Under the pieces are notes generated by a model. It was not told the origin of the DNA. It worked only from the letters and a program-made list of their open reading frames with translations, and ran no database searches. DNA of 48,350 nucleotides from Bacteroidales bacterium UBA5281 (lineage in GTDB: Bacteria > Bacteroidota > Bacteroidia > Bacteroidales > Lentimicrobiaceae), in assembly GCA_002410555.1 (NCBI GenBank), contig DHSR01000036.1, forward strand, positions 48,860 through 97,209, in the 5' to 3' direction. The position numbers and the translations under genes were made by a program. Below are positions 24,460 to 32,835 of the stretch, piece after piece; position 1 is the first letter of the stretch; every line of letters begins with the position of its first letter.

Positions 24460-27400
24460 GTTTCAATTCCACGAATGGTTCGATTGATAGTCTTCGGTAG
24501 TGGCATCGTCTAAAATCATCTGCCATGTTTCAATTCCACGAATGGTTCGATTGATAGTGTTGGACTTCTGTAATTAATGACAAATCCTGCGAAGTTTCAA
24601 TTCCACGAATGGTTCGATTGATAGTCTCTGGTGGTGTAAACATCCCAATAAAGTTCCTTAGTTTCAATTCCACGAATGGTTCGATTGATAGAATGACATG
24701 AAACAAACTACCTATTACCCACACAGGTTTCAATTCCACGAATGGTTCGATTGATAGTCTTTAAAATCTTCACAAGAATTAATTTCAGAAGGTAGTTTCA
24801 ATTCCACGAATGGTTCGATTGATAGAAGAGCTTGGGTAGTAGCTGAGTTCAAACGTCAGTTCAGTTTCAATTCCACGAATGGTTCGATTGATAGCGACGA
24901 AACTCGCCCTGTTATGAATTGTGTTTATCTCGTTTCAATTCCACGAATGGTTCGATTGATAGGCAACAATTCTATAAGTAAGCCATTGCTGCTTACTTTG
25001 TTTCAATTCCACGAATGGTTCGATTGATAGTATCTGCAGGCCCTGCGAAGTTACCCTGCTGTCGCTGAGTTTCAATTCCACGAATGGTTCGATTGATAGT
25101 TTGTTCATTATACGTGCCTTGCGCCAGTAAACCACTGTTTCAATTCCACGAATGGTTCGATTGATAGAATGTATTCATCCAGTTTAAAGGGCAACTGGAT
25201 TACAGTTTCAATTCCACGAATGGTTCGATTGATAGATCTTAATTTCAGAAATAGAAAGGATCCGTTTAGGTTGTTTCAATTCCACGAATGGTTCGATTGA
25301 TAGACCGGCGCGAGGAGGAACGACGAGCGCCGGTCGGAAAGTTTCAATTCCACGAATGGTTCGATTGATAGTTTTACATTAATAATGTAATATTTTTCCA
25401 TGTTCCCAGTTTCAATTCCACGAATGGTTCGATTGATAGACAATGAACTAACCGCTAACACAGGTTTTGCGTCAGGGTTTCAATTCCACGAATGGTTCGA
25501 TTGATAGAGTCAATCTGACCTGCATTATTGAAAATATACCAGGTTTCAATTCCACGAATGGTTCGATTGATAGCTGGAAGCCTTGTCGGCAAGCACCGGA
25601 TACCCAATGAGGTTTCAATTCCACGAATGGTTCGATTGATAGTGTCTTTCATTGTAGTACCTGTCCTCCTTTTCCTACAGTTTCAATTCCACGAATGGTT
25701 CGATTGATAGGCCATTATTGACGCCGAAAAGCAGATCGAATACTTACGTTTCAATTCCACGAATGGTTCGATTGATAGCAGTATGAAAATGAGCAAAATA
25801 AACGTTGAATGCAACGTTTCAATTCCACGAATGGTTCGATTGATAGCACCATCAAATCCAGCCATTTCAACCCATTTATCAAGTTTCAATTCCACGAATG
25901 GTTCGATTGATAGTCTACAACGCTACCGATAAGCAAATTGCCAATGCTTGTTTCAATTCCACGAATGGTTCGATTGATAGGTTATTGTCAACAATAGGAA
26001 CCCACTGCTTTAGCAAGTTTCAATTCCAAAAATGGTTCGATTGATAGTTGCCATATCGCCTACAAGAAACTCACCAACATTGAGTTTCAATTCCAAAAAT
26101 GGTTCGATTGATAGATACAGATGAGTGGTACACGACTAAAAAAGATGATGAGTTTCAATTCCAAAAATGGTTCGATTGATAGATTTGTGCGTTGTTCTCG
26201 TCCTGATCGTAGAAACGAAGTTTCAATTCCAAAAATGGTTCGATTGATAGTGGATGGCATATGACTTTGCCGACTACCTTAAAAAGGTTTCAATTCCAAA
26301 AATGGTTCGATTGATAGGGGCTAAAAATGCAGGGATACCTTTGCTAAAGCAGGTTTCAATTCCAAAAATGGTTCGATTGATAGCTGGCCGTATAGCTGTG
26401 AGCCGCTCTGCGTGTAGTCGTTTCAATTCCAAAAATGGTTCGATTGATAGTCCTTTGCTTAGCCATCCCGTCCCTCCAAATGTAAGTTTCAATTCCAAAA
26501 ATGGTTCGATTGATAGCTGATACATGCCAAGCACTTTCAGGAATTGTTCACGGGTTTCAATTCCAAAAATGGTTCGATTGATAGAGCGACTGTTTCACCC
26601 TTCGGCTTGTATACCTTAGCAGTTTCAATTCCAAAAATGGTTCGATTGATAGCCACCGGCCCGCTCTGTAATCTGTTGGTATTTTTTTGTTTCAATTCCA
26701 AAAATGGTTCGATTGATAGAATGTTTTATGATGGCCTTTTGCCCTAAATTTATTGGTTTCAATTCCAAAAATGGTTCGATTGATAGAGACTAAATTACCG
26801 GTTGCCAAACCATTATCATTTATGTTTCAATTCCAAAAATGGTTCGATTGATAGTGCTGATACGAAAGTATTTTTAGTTGATACCGATGCAAGTTTCAAT
26901 TCCAAAAATGGTTCGATTGATAGGACACCAAAAATCGCCTAATCTGGCTTTGTTTTTCCAGTTTCAATTCCAAAAATGGTTCGATTGATAGTTGGAGCGG
27001 TGAAATTAATAGCTGCCGGAGTTGCTAGTTTCAATTCCAAAAATGGTTCGATTGATAGTCTTTCATTTTTCTGATTTATCAATTTTCAATTTCTTGTTTC
27101 AATTCCAAAAATGGTTCGATTGATAGATACGCCTCAGACCATGAACATACCCAAACATGATAGTTTCAATTCCAAAAATGGTTCGATTGATAGGAAACCG
27201 ACCTACACAATAGGGAAACTATACATTGAGTTTCAATTCCAAAAATGGTTCGATTGATAGTAAAGAACAAATCCTTATTTGCGTCCCACCATCGTTGGTT
27301 TCAATTCCAAAAATGGTTCGATTGATAGTCGCCTGTGAGGTAGTCCATCAATTCGTAAATATAAGTTTCAATTCCAAAAATGGTTCGATTGATAGCCGAA

Positions 27401-28880
27401 TTGTTTTGCCAGTTGAAAAATCAATCACCGAGTTTCAATTCCAAAAATGGTTCGATTGATAGATCAAGCGCCCCTTCCCTGTTTATCTGATCAATAGGTT
27501 TCAATTCCAAAAATGGTTCGATTGATAGTCCAGTGAGAAAGAACCGTAGCCCTTCAAATTCCCTTGTTTCAATTCCAAAAATGGTTCGATTGATAGCGAA
27601 GCGCAATCCTTTTTCATCCTCAATCAAAACTTTGTTTCAATTCCAAAAATGGTTCGATTGATAGTAAAACACATTAAAATTACCTTAAAATTACGTTATA
27701 AGTTTCAATTCCAAAAATGGTTCGATTGATAGCTTGTTTTCAGTCTCCAGCACCTTTACTCTATTTTGCGTTTCAATTCCAAAAATGGTTCGATTGATAG
27801 TTAGACTGATTGCCATATTTATGAAATAATCCTGTTCGTTTCAATTCCAAAAATGGTTCGATTGATAGGTCTTGAACGATTACAATAAGCCCGGCACATA
27901 ACACGTTTCAATTCCAAAAATGGTTCGATTGATAGTTCTGGGAGGAAAAACTTGTGAAGCTGCTAAAAGATAGGTTTCAATTCCAAAAATGGTTCGATTG
28001 ATAGAATTGGATGAGCTGTGAGTTGGGCACCTCTTTGTCTCGTTTCAATTCCAAAAATGGTTCGATTGATAGCTTCATCGGTGATTGTTCCGTTTCTCAT
28101 AATGTTGTTACGTTTCAATTCCAAAAATGGTTCGATTGATAGTCTGCCAAGTTATCCTTATGGCTGTTTTTATAATTCGTTTCAATTCCAAAAATGGTTC
28201 GATTGATAGTATTGGTAGAAAGTCGCCTCTAATCCTCGATAATCGTTTCAATTCCAAAAATGGTTCGATTGATAGCGCACCGGGGGGGATTACGCTGCCT
28301 CCGCCTCCGGCGTTTCAATTCCAAAAATGGTTCGATTGATAGCCCAAACAGATTGCTATTCAGCTTTACCCATACACGGTTTCAATTCCAAAAATGGTTC
28401 GATTGATAGGGTATTGGTAGAAAGTCGCCTCTAATCCTCGATAATCGTTTCAATTCCAAAAATGGTTCGATTGATAGTTCAATGATACCTTCAACACCAT
28501 CTTTTTCAAGACGTTTCAATTCCAAAAATGGTTCGATTGATAGAATTGAAAGGATCTGTTTAGGTTTGGGCTGTGATTCGTTTCAATTCCAAAAATGGTT
28601 CGATTGATAGGATGATGCTGTCCTTGCGAATTGTGATAGTTTCAGGGTTTCAATTCCAAAAATGGTTCGATTGATAGCACATCCCTTACTCACGGGCAAA
28701 CCGGAACATACACGTTTCAATTCCAAAAATGGTTCGATTGATAGTCTGAAATCGAAACCCTGCAAAATAGAGTGAAGGTGCGTTTCAATTCCAAAAATGG
28801 TTCGATTGATAGAGTTGGGCACCTCTTTGTCTCCGGCCATGTGCTTAAAGTTTCAATTCCAAAAATGGTTCGATTGATAG
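24460..28880 (-). CRISPR. Type I-B CRISPR array, 66 repeats and 65 spacers, two repeat variants
   Basis: There are 66 repeats of 31 bases (plus strand: starts GTTTCAATTCCA, ends GGTTCGATTGATAG) and 65 spacers of 35-39 bases. The 23 repeats from 24460 to 25980 have CCACGAATGG in the middle; the 43 from 26017 to 28880 have CCAAAAATGG. On the minus strand the repeat ends ATTGAAAC, the usual 8-base crRNA handle of type I-B, so the array is transcribed leftwards and the leader lies at 28881-29100 beside cas2. Leader-distal copies on the left are therefore oldest. Repeats within each block are essentially identical, a sign of recent activity. Open frames inside the array are artefacts of the repeat. 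Confidence 0.98.
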
Positions 28881-29100
28881 CCGTTAATTTTTGTTTTTTA
28901 ATCCCCTAATTATTAGTTTATTAAAAAAATAAATCCGGCTGATTTTGCCGCTGTTTGTAGTCAACCCACAATCATGACTTTTTCCCTGCTCAGCGACGCA
29001 TTGTTTAATTTATTTGTTATTAGGCTGTTAGACTGATATGAGAGAAAAATAATATAGTTTAAATACAATTTCTCACGCTCAAATTCGACACCGACAACCT
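28881..29100 (-). promoter_or_regulatory. CRISPR leader
   Basis: These 220 bases between cas2 and the first repeat are AT-rich. On the minus strand they end TAATAATTAGGGGATTAAAA then ACAAAAATTAACGG before the repeat. Position, composition and the order cas1-cas2-leader-array support the call. The promoter itself is not clear: no exact TAnnTTTG box was found. A GC-richer motif, CAGCGGCAAAATCAGCCGG, lies about 40-70 bases before the first repeat and is a candidate binding site for integration proteins. Confidence 0.75.
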
Positions 29101-29373
29101 TTAAATGATGTTTCCAAGCGTATTGCGCTCCATTCCAATCACTTCTTTGTAAAGCCACTTTTCGTCGCGCGACTTGAATAAAATCAAACTGTCCGTTTCT
29201 TCATTCATCAGTTTCCTGGCTTTTATTTTCAGTTCCTCCAGCTTAACTTCCGTAATGTCGCCCTCAAAAACCGAATTCTGAATCCAGTTCAGGTATTTGC
29301 GGCACAATTTAAGCATTTTTCCAACACGTTTTTCACCAATGTCATAAACTAAAATTACATACATGATTATCAA
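29101..29373 (-). CDS. cas2: CRISPR-associated endonuclease Cas2
   Basis: The 90-residue protein has the Cas2 start MYVILVYDIGEKR with the metal-binding Asp at residue 11 (DI), then LNWIQNSVFEGDITEVKLEE and LILFKSRDEKWLYKEVIG, as in ferredoxin-fold Cas2 proteins. Cas2 dimers bridge two Cas1 dimers in the spacer integrase. The start may instead be three codons later (29364), just before the conserved strand. It follows cas1 by about 12 bases, so the two are co-translated from one message. The leader begins right after its stop. Confidence 0.97.
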   Translation of the reverse strand: MIIMYVILVYDIGEKRVGKMLKLCRKYLNWIQNSVFEGDITEVKLEELKIKARKLMNEETDSLILFKSRDEKWLYKEVIGMERNTLGNII

Positions 29374-29385
29374 TGATTTAAATTA

Positions 29386-30390
29386 TTACCACCAGGCTTT
29401 GAAAGGTTTGTACTCTTCAATGCCCAACATGTGCTTGCTCAATTTATAACATTCAAGCTTAATCAGGTGCCGATAGCTCACGTTTCGCTTCAAGGTGCGG
29501 TGTTGTATCGTTTCATTTAAACGTTCCTCAAATGCTGCTATGAAGGTTTTCTTGCCTTTTTCGTTAAGCAACACTTTGTTTAGCTTACTCTCAAAGTCAC
29601 GGCTTTGTAATTCCTTTTTATTCAGTACCTTGAAAATCACCCGGTCAACCATTATGGGTTTGAATATTTCGGCAAGGTCGAGTGCAAGGGAGTACCTGCG
29701 TTCGCCCGGACTATGCAAATAGCTGATGGTCGGGTTAAGCTGGGTTTGATGTATCGCCCGTAAACATTGCGAATAACACATCATATTGCCGAATGAAATC
29801 AATGCATTTATCTCATTCCGGGGTGGTTGTTTACTGCGGTTGCCCATCTCAAAATCATTTACAATCAGGTTGAATGCATCATAATAATATTGCCTGATGT
29901 TACCCTCAATTCCCATCAATTCATTGGTTTTCTGGCATAAATTGATGCTTGTCGTCAGGTTTTCAATGCCTTCAATAATTTCAGTCATATCTTTGCCCCG
30001 GTTGTGGTAGTACTTCAGGTTTTTGAGCATATTGAAAGCAGCACCTTCAACGAACTTTCGGGCAATGATCATGCGCTTAGTGAGCTTTGCGTGATGATCT
30101 ACCTGGGCCAGAAGCATTCTCCCCGACAGCAACTGATCGCGTGGCATAAAGGAACCAGTGTAGTTTTCGTAATAATCGAAAAAATGAACACTGATTTGGT
30201 TTTTCCCCAGGAAGTTATACAGGCTGCTGTTGGCATCTAACGCGCCGAAAGTGTAAAATTCCTCCACATTCTCAACCGGAAGATATCGGGGAGTGCCTTC
30301 AACACCGTTTTCATCTACAGGGGAAAATTTCAGGGTGTTGTCCTTGCGGCTAAGGCGACCGGGATTAAACAGATAGTAGGTTTTCTTCAT
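29386..30390 (-). CDS. cas1: CRISPR-associated integrase Cas1 (type I-B)
   Basis: The 334-residue protein matches I-B Cas1: N-terminal KKTYYLFNPGRLSRKDNTLK and VENVEEFYTFGALDANSSLY, then the catalytic C-terminal domain. The expected metal ligands are visible as Glu162 (GIEGNIRQYYY), His226 (SYLHSPG) and Asp238 (LALDLAEIFKPIMVDR). Cas1 with Cas2 integrates new spacers beside the leader. A long minisatellite precedes the gene and separates it from the GxxExxY gene, so cas1-cas2 may depend on read-through from upstream or on a separate promoter that I cannot identify. The length is normal. Confidence 0.98.
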   Translation of the reverse strand: MKKTYYLFNPGRLSRKDNTLKFSPVDENGVEGTPRYLPVENVEEFYTFGALDANSSLYNFLGKNQISVHFFDYYENYTGSFMPRDQLLSGRMLLAQVDHHAKLTKRMIIARKFVEGAAFNMLKNLKYYHNRGKDMTEIIEGIENLTTSINLCQKTNELMGIEGNIRQYYYDAFNLIVNDFEMGNRSKQPPRNEINALISFGNMMCYSQCLRAIHQTQLNPTISYLHSPGERRYSLALDLAEIFKPIMVDRVIFKVLNKKELQSRDFESKLNKVLLNEKGKKTFIAAFEERLNETIQHRTLKRNVSYRHLIKLECYKLSKHMLGIEEYKPFKAWW

Positions 30391-30416
30391 GGACAGGGTT
30401 AGCAGGTTATTGTTTA

Positions 30417-30942
30417 GACAGGATTTACAGGGTTTACAGGTTTTTTAGACGGGATTTACAGGGTTTAAAAGTTTTTTTAGACAGGATTAACAGGGTTTAC
30501 AGGTTTTTTAGACAGGATTTACAAGATTTACAGGTTTTTCTGACAGGATTTACAGGGTTTACAGGTGTTTTTAGACAGGATTTACAGGGTTTACAGGTGT
30601 TTTAGACAGGATTTACAAGATTTACAGGTTTTTTAGACAGGATTAACAGGATTAACAGGTTCATTTAGACAGGATTAACAGGATTAACAGGTTCTTTTAG
30701 ACAGGATTAACAAGTTAAACAGGTTTTTTAGACAGGATTTACAAGATTTACAGGTTTTTCTGACAGGATTTACAGGGTTTACAGGTTTTTTAGACAGGAT
30801 TTATAGGGTTTAAAAGTTTTTTTAGACAGGATTTACAGGGTTTACAGGTTTTTTAGACAGGATTTACAGGGTTTACAGGTTTTTTAGACAGGATTAACAG
30901 GATTCACAGGTTTCTTTGACAAGATTAACAAAACTAACATGT
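30417..30942. repeat. Minisatellite of ~17 imperfect 31-bp units inside the cas operon
   Basis: Units run GACAGGATTTACAGGGTTTA then CAGGTTTTTTA, with variants TTAACAGGATTAACAGG and TTTACAAGATTTACAGG. About 17 units are counted, nearly in register at 31 bp. Each unit contains two or three ACAGG steps. Shorter copies lie at 31387-31442 (inverted) and 32761-32816 (direct), also between cas genes. The tract has no coding capacity and starts 26 bases upstream of the cas1 start. Confidence 0.9.
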
Positions 30943-30983
30943 TTTTCTGCACCATTAGTATGGGTTAAGTTACAAATCCCGGT

Positions 30984-31370
30984 TTATTTTGTCTTTTTAT
31001 AAGTCTTGAATTTGTGCTTTACCTTTACCGATGAACCGAAATTGATTAGCAATCCATGCTCAATCTTTGTAGCTGTAAGGTAATTTACCAGTTGAACTTC
31101 GTGAGATACAGTTAGATTTTCGATGGCTTTCAATTCTATTACAAGCTGACCATGTATTAATATATCAGCAAAATAGGCACCTACAAGATGTCCTTTGTAA
31201 TAGACCTGGATGGGGAACTCCTCCATTGCTTCAATACCCATCTCCCGCAACTCAATGGCCAAAGCATTCCGATAGACAATTTCCTGGAATCCGGAGCCTA
31301 AAATATTATGCACCGTGTAGGCTGCCTTAATTACCTTGCCCGTTAAATCATCAGTATCAGTGTTTTTCAT
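30984..31370 (-). CDS. GxxExxY protein (PD-(D/E)xK nuclease-like)
   Basis: The 128-residue protein shows the signature GFQEIVY (Gly27, Glu30, Tyr33) after an HNILGSG motif. A PD-(D/E)xK-like core follows: Asp69 (YFADILI), Glu79-x-Lys81 (VIELKA) and Gln93 (EVQLVNYL). The family is widespread and multicopy in Bacteroidota, Planctomycetota and Verrucomicrobiota and is of unknown function; nuclease activity is inferred from the fold only. Here it lies between cas4 and cas1, flanked by inverted copies of the ACAGG repeat (30417-30942 and 31387-31442). That looks like an inserted cassette rather than a standard cas gene. Confidence 0.9.
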   Translation of the reverse strand: MKNTDTDDLTGKVIKAAYTVHNILGSGFQEIVYRNALAIELREMGIEAMEEFPIQVYYKGHLVGAYFADILIHGQLVIELKAIENLTVSHEVQLVNYLTATKIEHGLLINFGSSVKVKHKFKTYKKTK

Positions 31371-31386
31371 ATTCGATCATTTTTTT

Positions 31387-31442
31387 GCAAATCTTTTTAA
31401 CTTGCAAATCTTTTTAACCTGTAAATCTTGTAAATCCTGTCC
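31387..31442. repeat. Inverted copy of the ACAGG repeat beside the GxxExxY gene
   Basis: On the plus strand TAACCTGTAAATCTTGTAAA then TCCTGTCC (31414-31442) is the reverse complement of a unit found in the main tract near 30729-30755. Two AAATCTTTTTAACTTGC-like units extend it leftwards. With the main tract it brackets the GxxExxY gene in opposite orientation. Confidence 0.75.
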
Positions 31443-31446
31443 AGGA

Positions 31447-31968
31447 CTATTCATCCGCTCCATTTATTTCTCCACTCCAGCAGAAATCATAATAGGAGCA
31501 GTTTTTACAGATGCTTATTTTTACCCTTGGCGGACATTCATCGCTATGGATTATTTCTTCAATATCGGCCACCATACCCGGAAACTCTTCGCGATCCATA
31601 TCAGTAAGATACACCTCCTCCGTTTTTCGCAGCTTTGGGTATTCAAGTATTCCATAGTTGCACTTGATGCCATATTGCTCAAATACCCACATATAATACT
31701 TTAATTGCATCTGATGGGCATGCTCCATTTTGTTCGATTTTTTGATTTCATGGATGATGCCCGCCTTTGGATCATAAAAATCAACCTTTATACCGCCAAT
31801 TTCTACTTCTTCATAGCGCTCGGTGCGGGCAGGGTAGGAGGTTTCATGAATCAGTTTGCCCATCTCCACCAACTCTGAAGTATGCTCCATCTGCATGCCA
31901 TTGGCGAAAAGCCATAACTTGCGGTGACAAAGGCTAAAGTAGTTAAAATGGGTGCCGGTAATTTGCAT
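31447..31968 (-). CDS. cas4: CRISPR-associated exonuclease Cas4
   Basis: The 173-residue protein has the Cas4 iron-sulfur ligands Cys14 (FSLCHRKLW) and Cys154, Cys157, Cys163 (CKNCSYYDFC). The RecB-like nuclease residues are His41, Asp63 (KVDFY) and Glu74-x-Lys76 (HEIKKS), followed by HQMQLKYYMWVFE. Cas4 trims prespacers and sets PAM and orientation during spacer capture in type I-B systems, which fits the constant CCN flank inferred from this array. Length is normal for the short Cas4 class. Confidence 0.97.
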   Translation of the reverse strand: MQITGTHFNYFSLCHRKLWLFANGMQMEHTSELVEMGKLIHETSYPARTERYEEVEIGGIKVDFYDPKAGIIHEIKKSNKMEHAHQMQLKYYMWVFEQYGIKCNYGILEYPKLRKTEEVYLTDMDREEFPGMVADIEEIIHSDECPPRVKISICKNCSYYDFCWSGEINGADE

Positions 31969-31986
31969 TTGAAAAATTCTTAGAAA

Positions 31987-32064
31987 TCAGGTTAAGTCAA
32001 AATATTCAAGCTTCCGCTCTTCACTTATGCTCTTGTATAAATCATCAAAAAGTTCCTGGCTCAT
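31987..32064 (-). CDS. Possible 25-residue small protein between the cysteine-rich gene and cas4
   Basis: ATG at 32064 opens a short frame reading MSQELFDDLYKSISEERKLE then YFDLT, stopping at 31987. It is charged, probably helical, and lies in the cas direction in the gap between two operon genes. It could be real, a decayed gene end, or chance. Confidence 0.25.
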   Translation of the reverse strand: MSQELFDDLYKSISEERKLEYFDLT

Positions 32065-32087
32065 AAGTTAAATGGTTTTGTTTGTTT

Positions 32088-32744
32088 TTAATTTTCAGGG
32101 ATTTGCGGTTCATCCTCCTCAAATGCACTACACTCAAAGTGATCCTCATTGCGCTGATCGTTGCGGTTCATATTGCACAGCAGGTTTTCTTCCCAATAAT
32201 CGGAAAGATAACTTTTACACCTCAGGCACAAATCCGGTATGGGTATATTTTCAATGTCAACCTGGGTGCCATCGTCGTTGTAAAGGCCATTGTAAACCGG
32301 GAATTCGGTTTCATCAGGCTCCCCGCAGTTGCAATCTTCACCATAAGGACAGGTATCGGGGTCCCCCGTGCAGAACTCCCAATCGAAGCCGGCCAGGGGC
32401 AAATATTGAATAGACTCATCCCAACTGTTTACAATTAGATCGTATAGTGCATCATCCGGGTAATTATCGGGAAGATCAGTAATCTGAATATTCAACGCTT
32501 CCAGAAGCCGTTTTAAGGCATCAGCAAGCACCTCCCATTGCTCCTTTTCAAGGCTCAGAATGTTTGGCATGGCCTCAAACGGTATGTCCGTCAACTCTTC
32601 AAGCGTAGTGGGCGGCGACAATGCCAGTTCTGCCATATCAGGCACCTCTGCCATATGTGGCGGAACCTCAATATAGGGCGGCGGTGGAGGGTTTTTCGCT
32701 ACCTGCTCCAAATTTTCCAGTAACTGATTGAGGTAGTTTTGCAT
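32088..32744 (-). CDS. Acidic cysteine-rich protein of unknown function in the cas operon
   Basis: The start at 32744 gives 218 residues; a longer frame reaches back to 33017 but would overlap the end of cas3. The N-terminus is a short helix, then a Pro-rich stretch (PPPPPYIEVPP, 19-29), then an acidic helical middle (LEKEQWEVLADALKRLLEAL, 65-84). Eight cysteines fall in two groups: 125, 132, 138, 140 (FCTGDPDTCPYGEDCNC) and 173, 176, 190, 205 (CLRC, LLC, FEC). Each group could bind a zinc ion or an iron-sulfur cluster. No signal peptide was seen. I do not recognise it as a known Cas protein. Its place between cas3 and cas4 on the same strand suggests an accessory role, or a passenger brought in with the flanking ACAGG repeats. 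Confidence 0.72.
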   Translation of the reverse strand: MQNYLNQLLENLEQVAKNPPPPPYIEVPPHMAEVPDMAELALSPPTTLEELTDIPFEAMPNILSLEKEQWEVLADALKRLLEALNIQITDLPDNYPDDALYDLIVNSWDESIQYLPLAGFDWEFCTGDPDTCPYGEDCNCGEPDETEFPVYNGLYNDDGTQVDIENIPIPDLCLRCKSYLSDYWEENLLCNMNRNDQRNEDHFECSAFEEDEPQIPEN

Positions 32745-32760
32745 GGGTTCTTTTTTTTTT

Positions 32761-32816
32761 GACAGGATTTTATGATTTTTGACAGGATTTACAGGGTTTG
32801 CAGGATTTGATTTGAC
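32761..32816. repeat. Short direct copy of the ACAGG repeat downstream of cas3
   Basis: GACAGGATTTTATGATTTTT, then GACAGGATTTACAGGGTTTG and CAGGATTTGATTTGAC, lie between the cas3 stop and the cysteine-rich gene. They have the same unit and orientation as the main tract at 30417. Confidence 0.75.
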
Positions 32817-32835
32817 ATGTAGAAAAATTCTATTC

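Noticed and set aside
24758..25272. Twelve-base match TTAATTTCAGAA between spacers 24758-24794 and 25236-25272
   Set aside because: It is AT-rich and internal, with different flanks on both sides; not used for the PAM inference.
27396..28111. Ten-base match TCGGTGATTG between spacers 27396-27431 (reverse strand) and 28073-28111
   Set aside because: The sequences diverge on both sides of the match and do not overlap end to end, so chance is likely among 65 spacers.
24335..28840. Open reading frames on both strands inside the CRISPR array with recurring peptides such as SIEPFVELK and VSIPKMVRLI
   Set aside because: They are translations of the 31-base repeat and random spacers; the frame changes with spacer length and none has a credible start or family.
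28961..29158. Minus-strand frame overlapping the leader and the end of cas2
   Set aside because: It overlaps cas2 in another frame and extends through the leader; no family resemblance.
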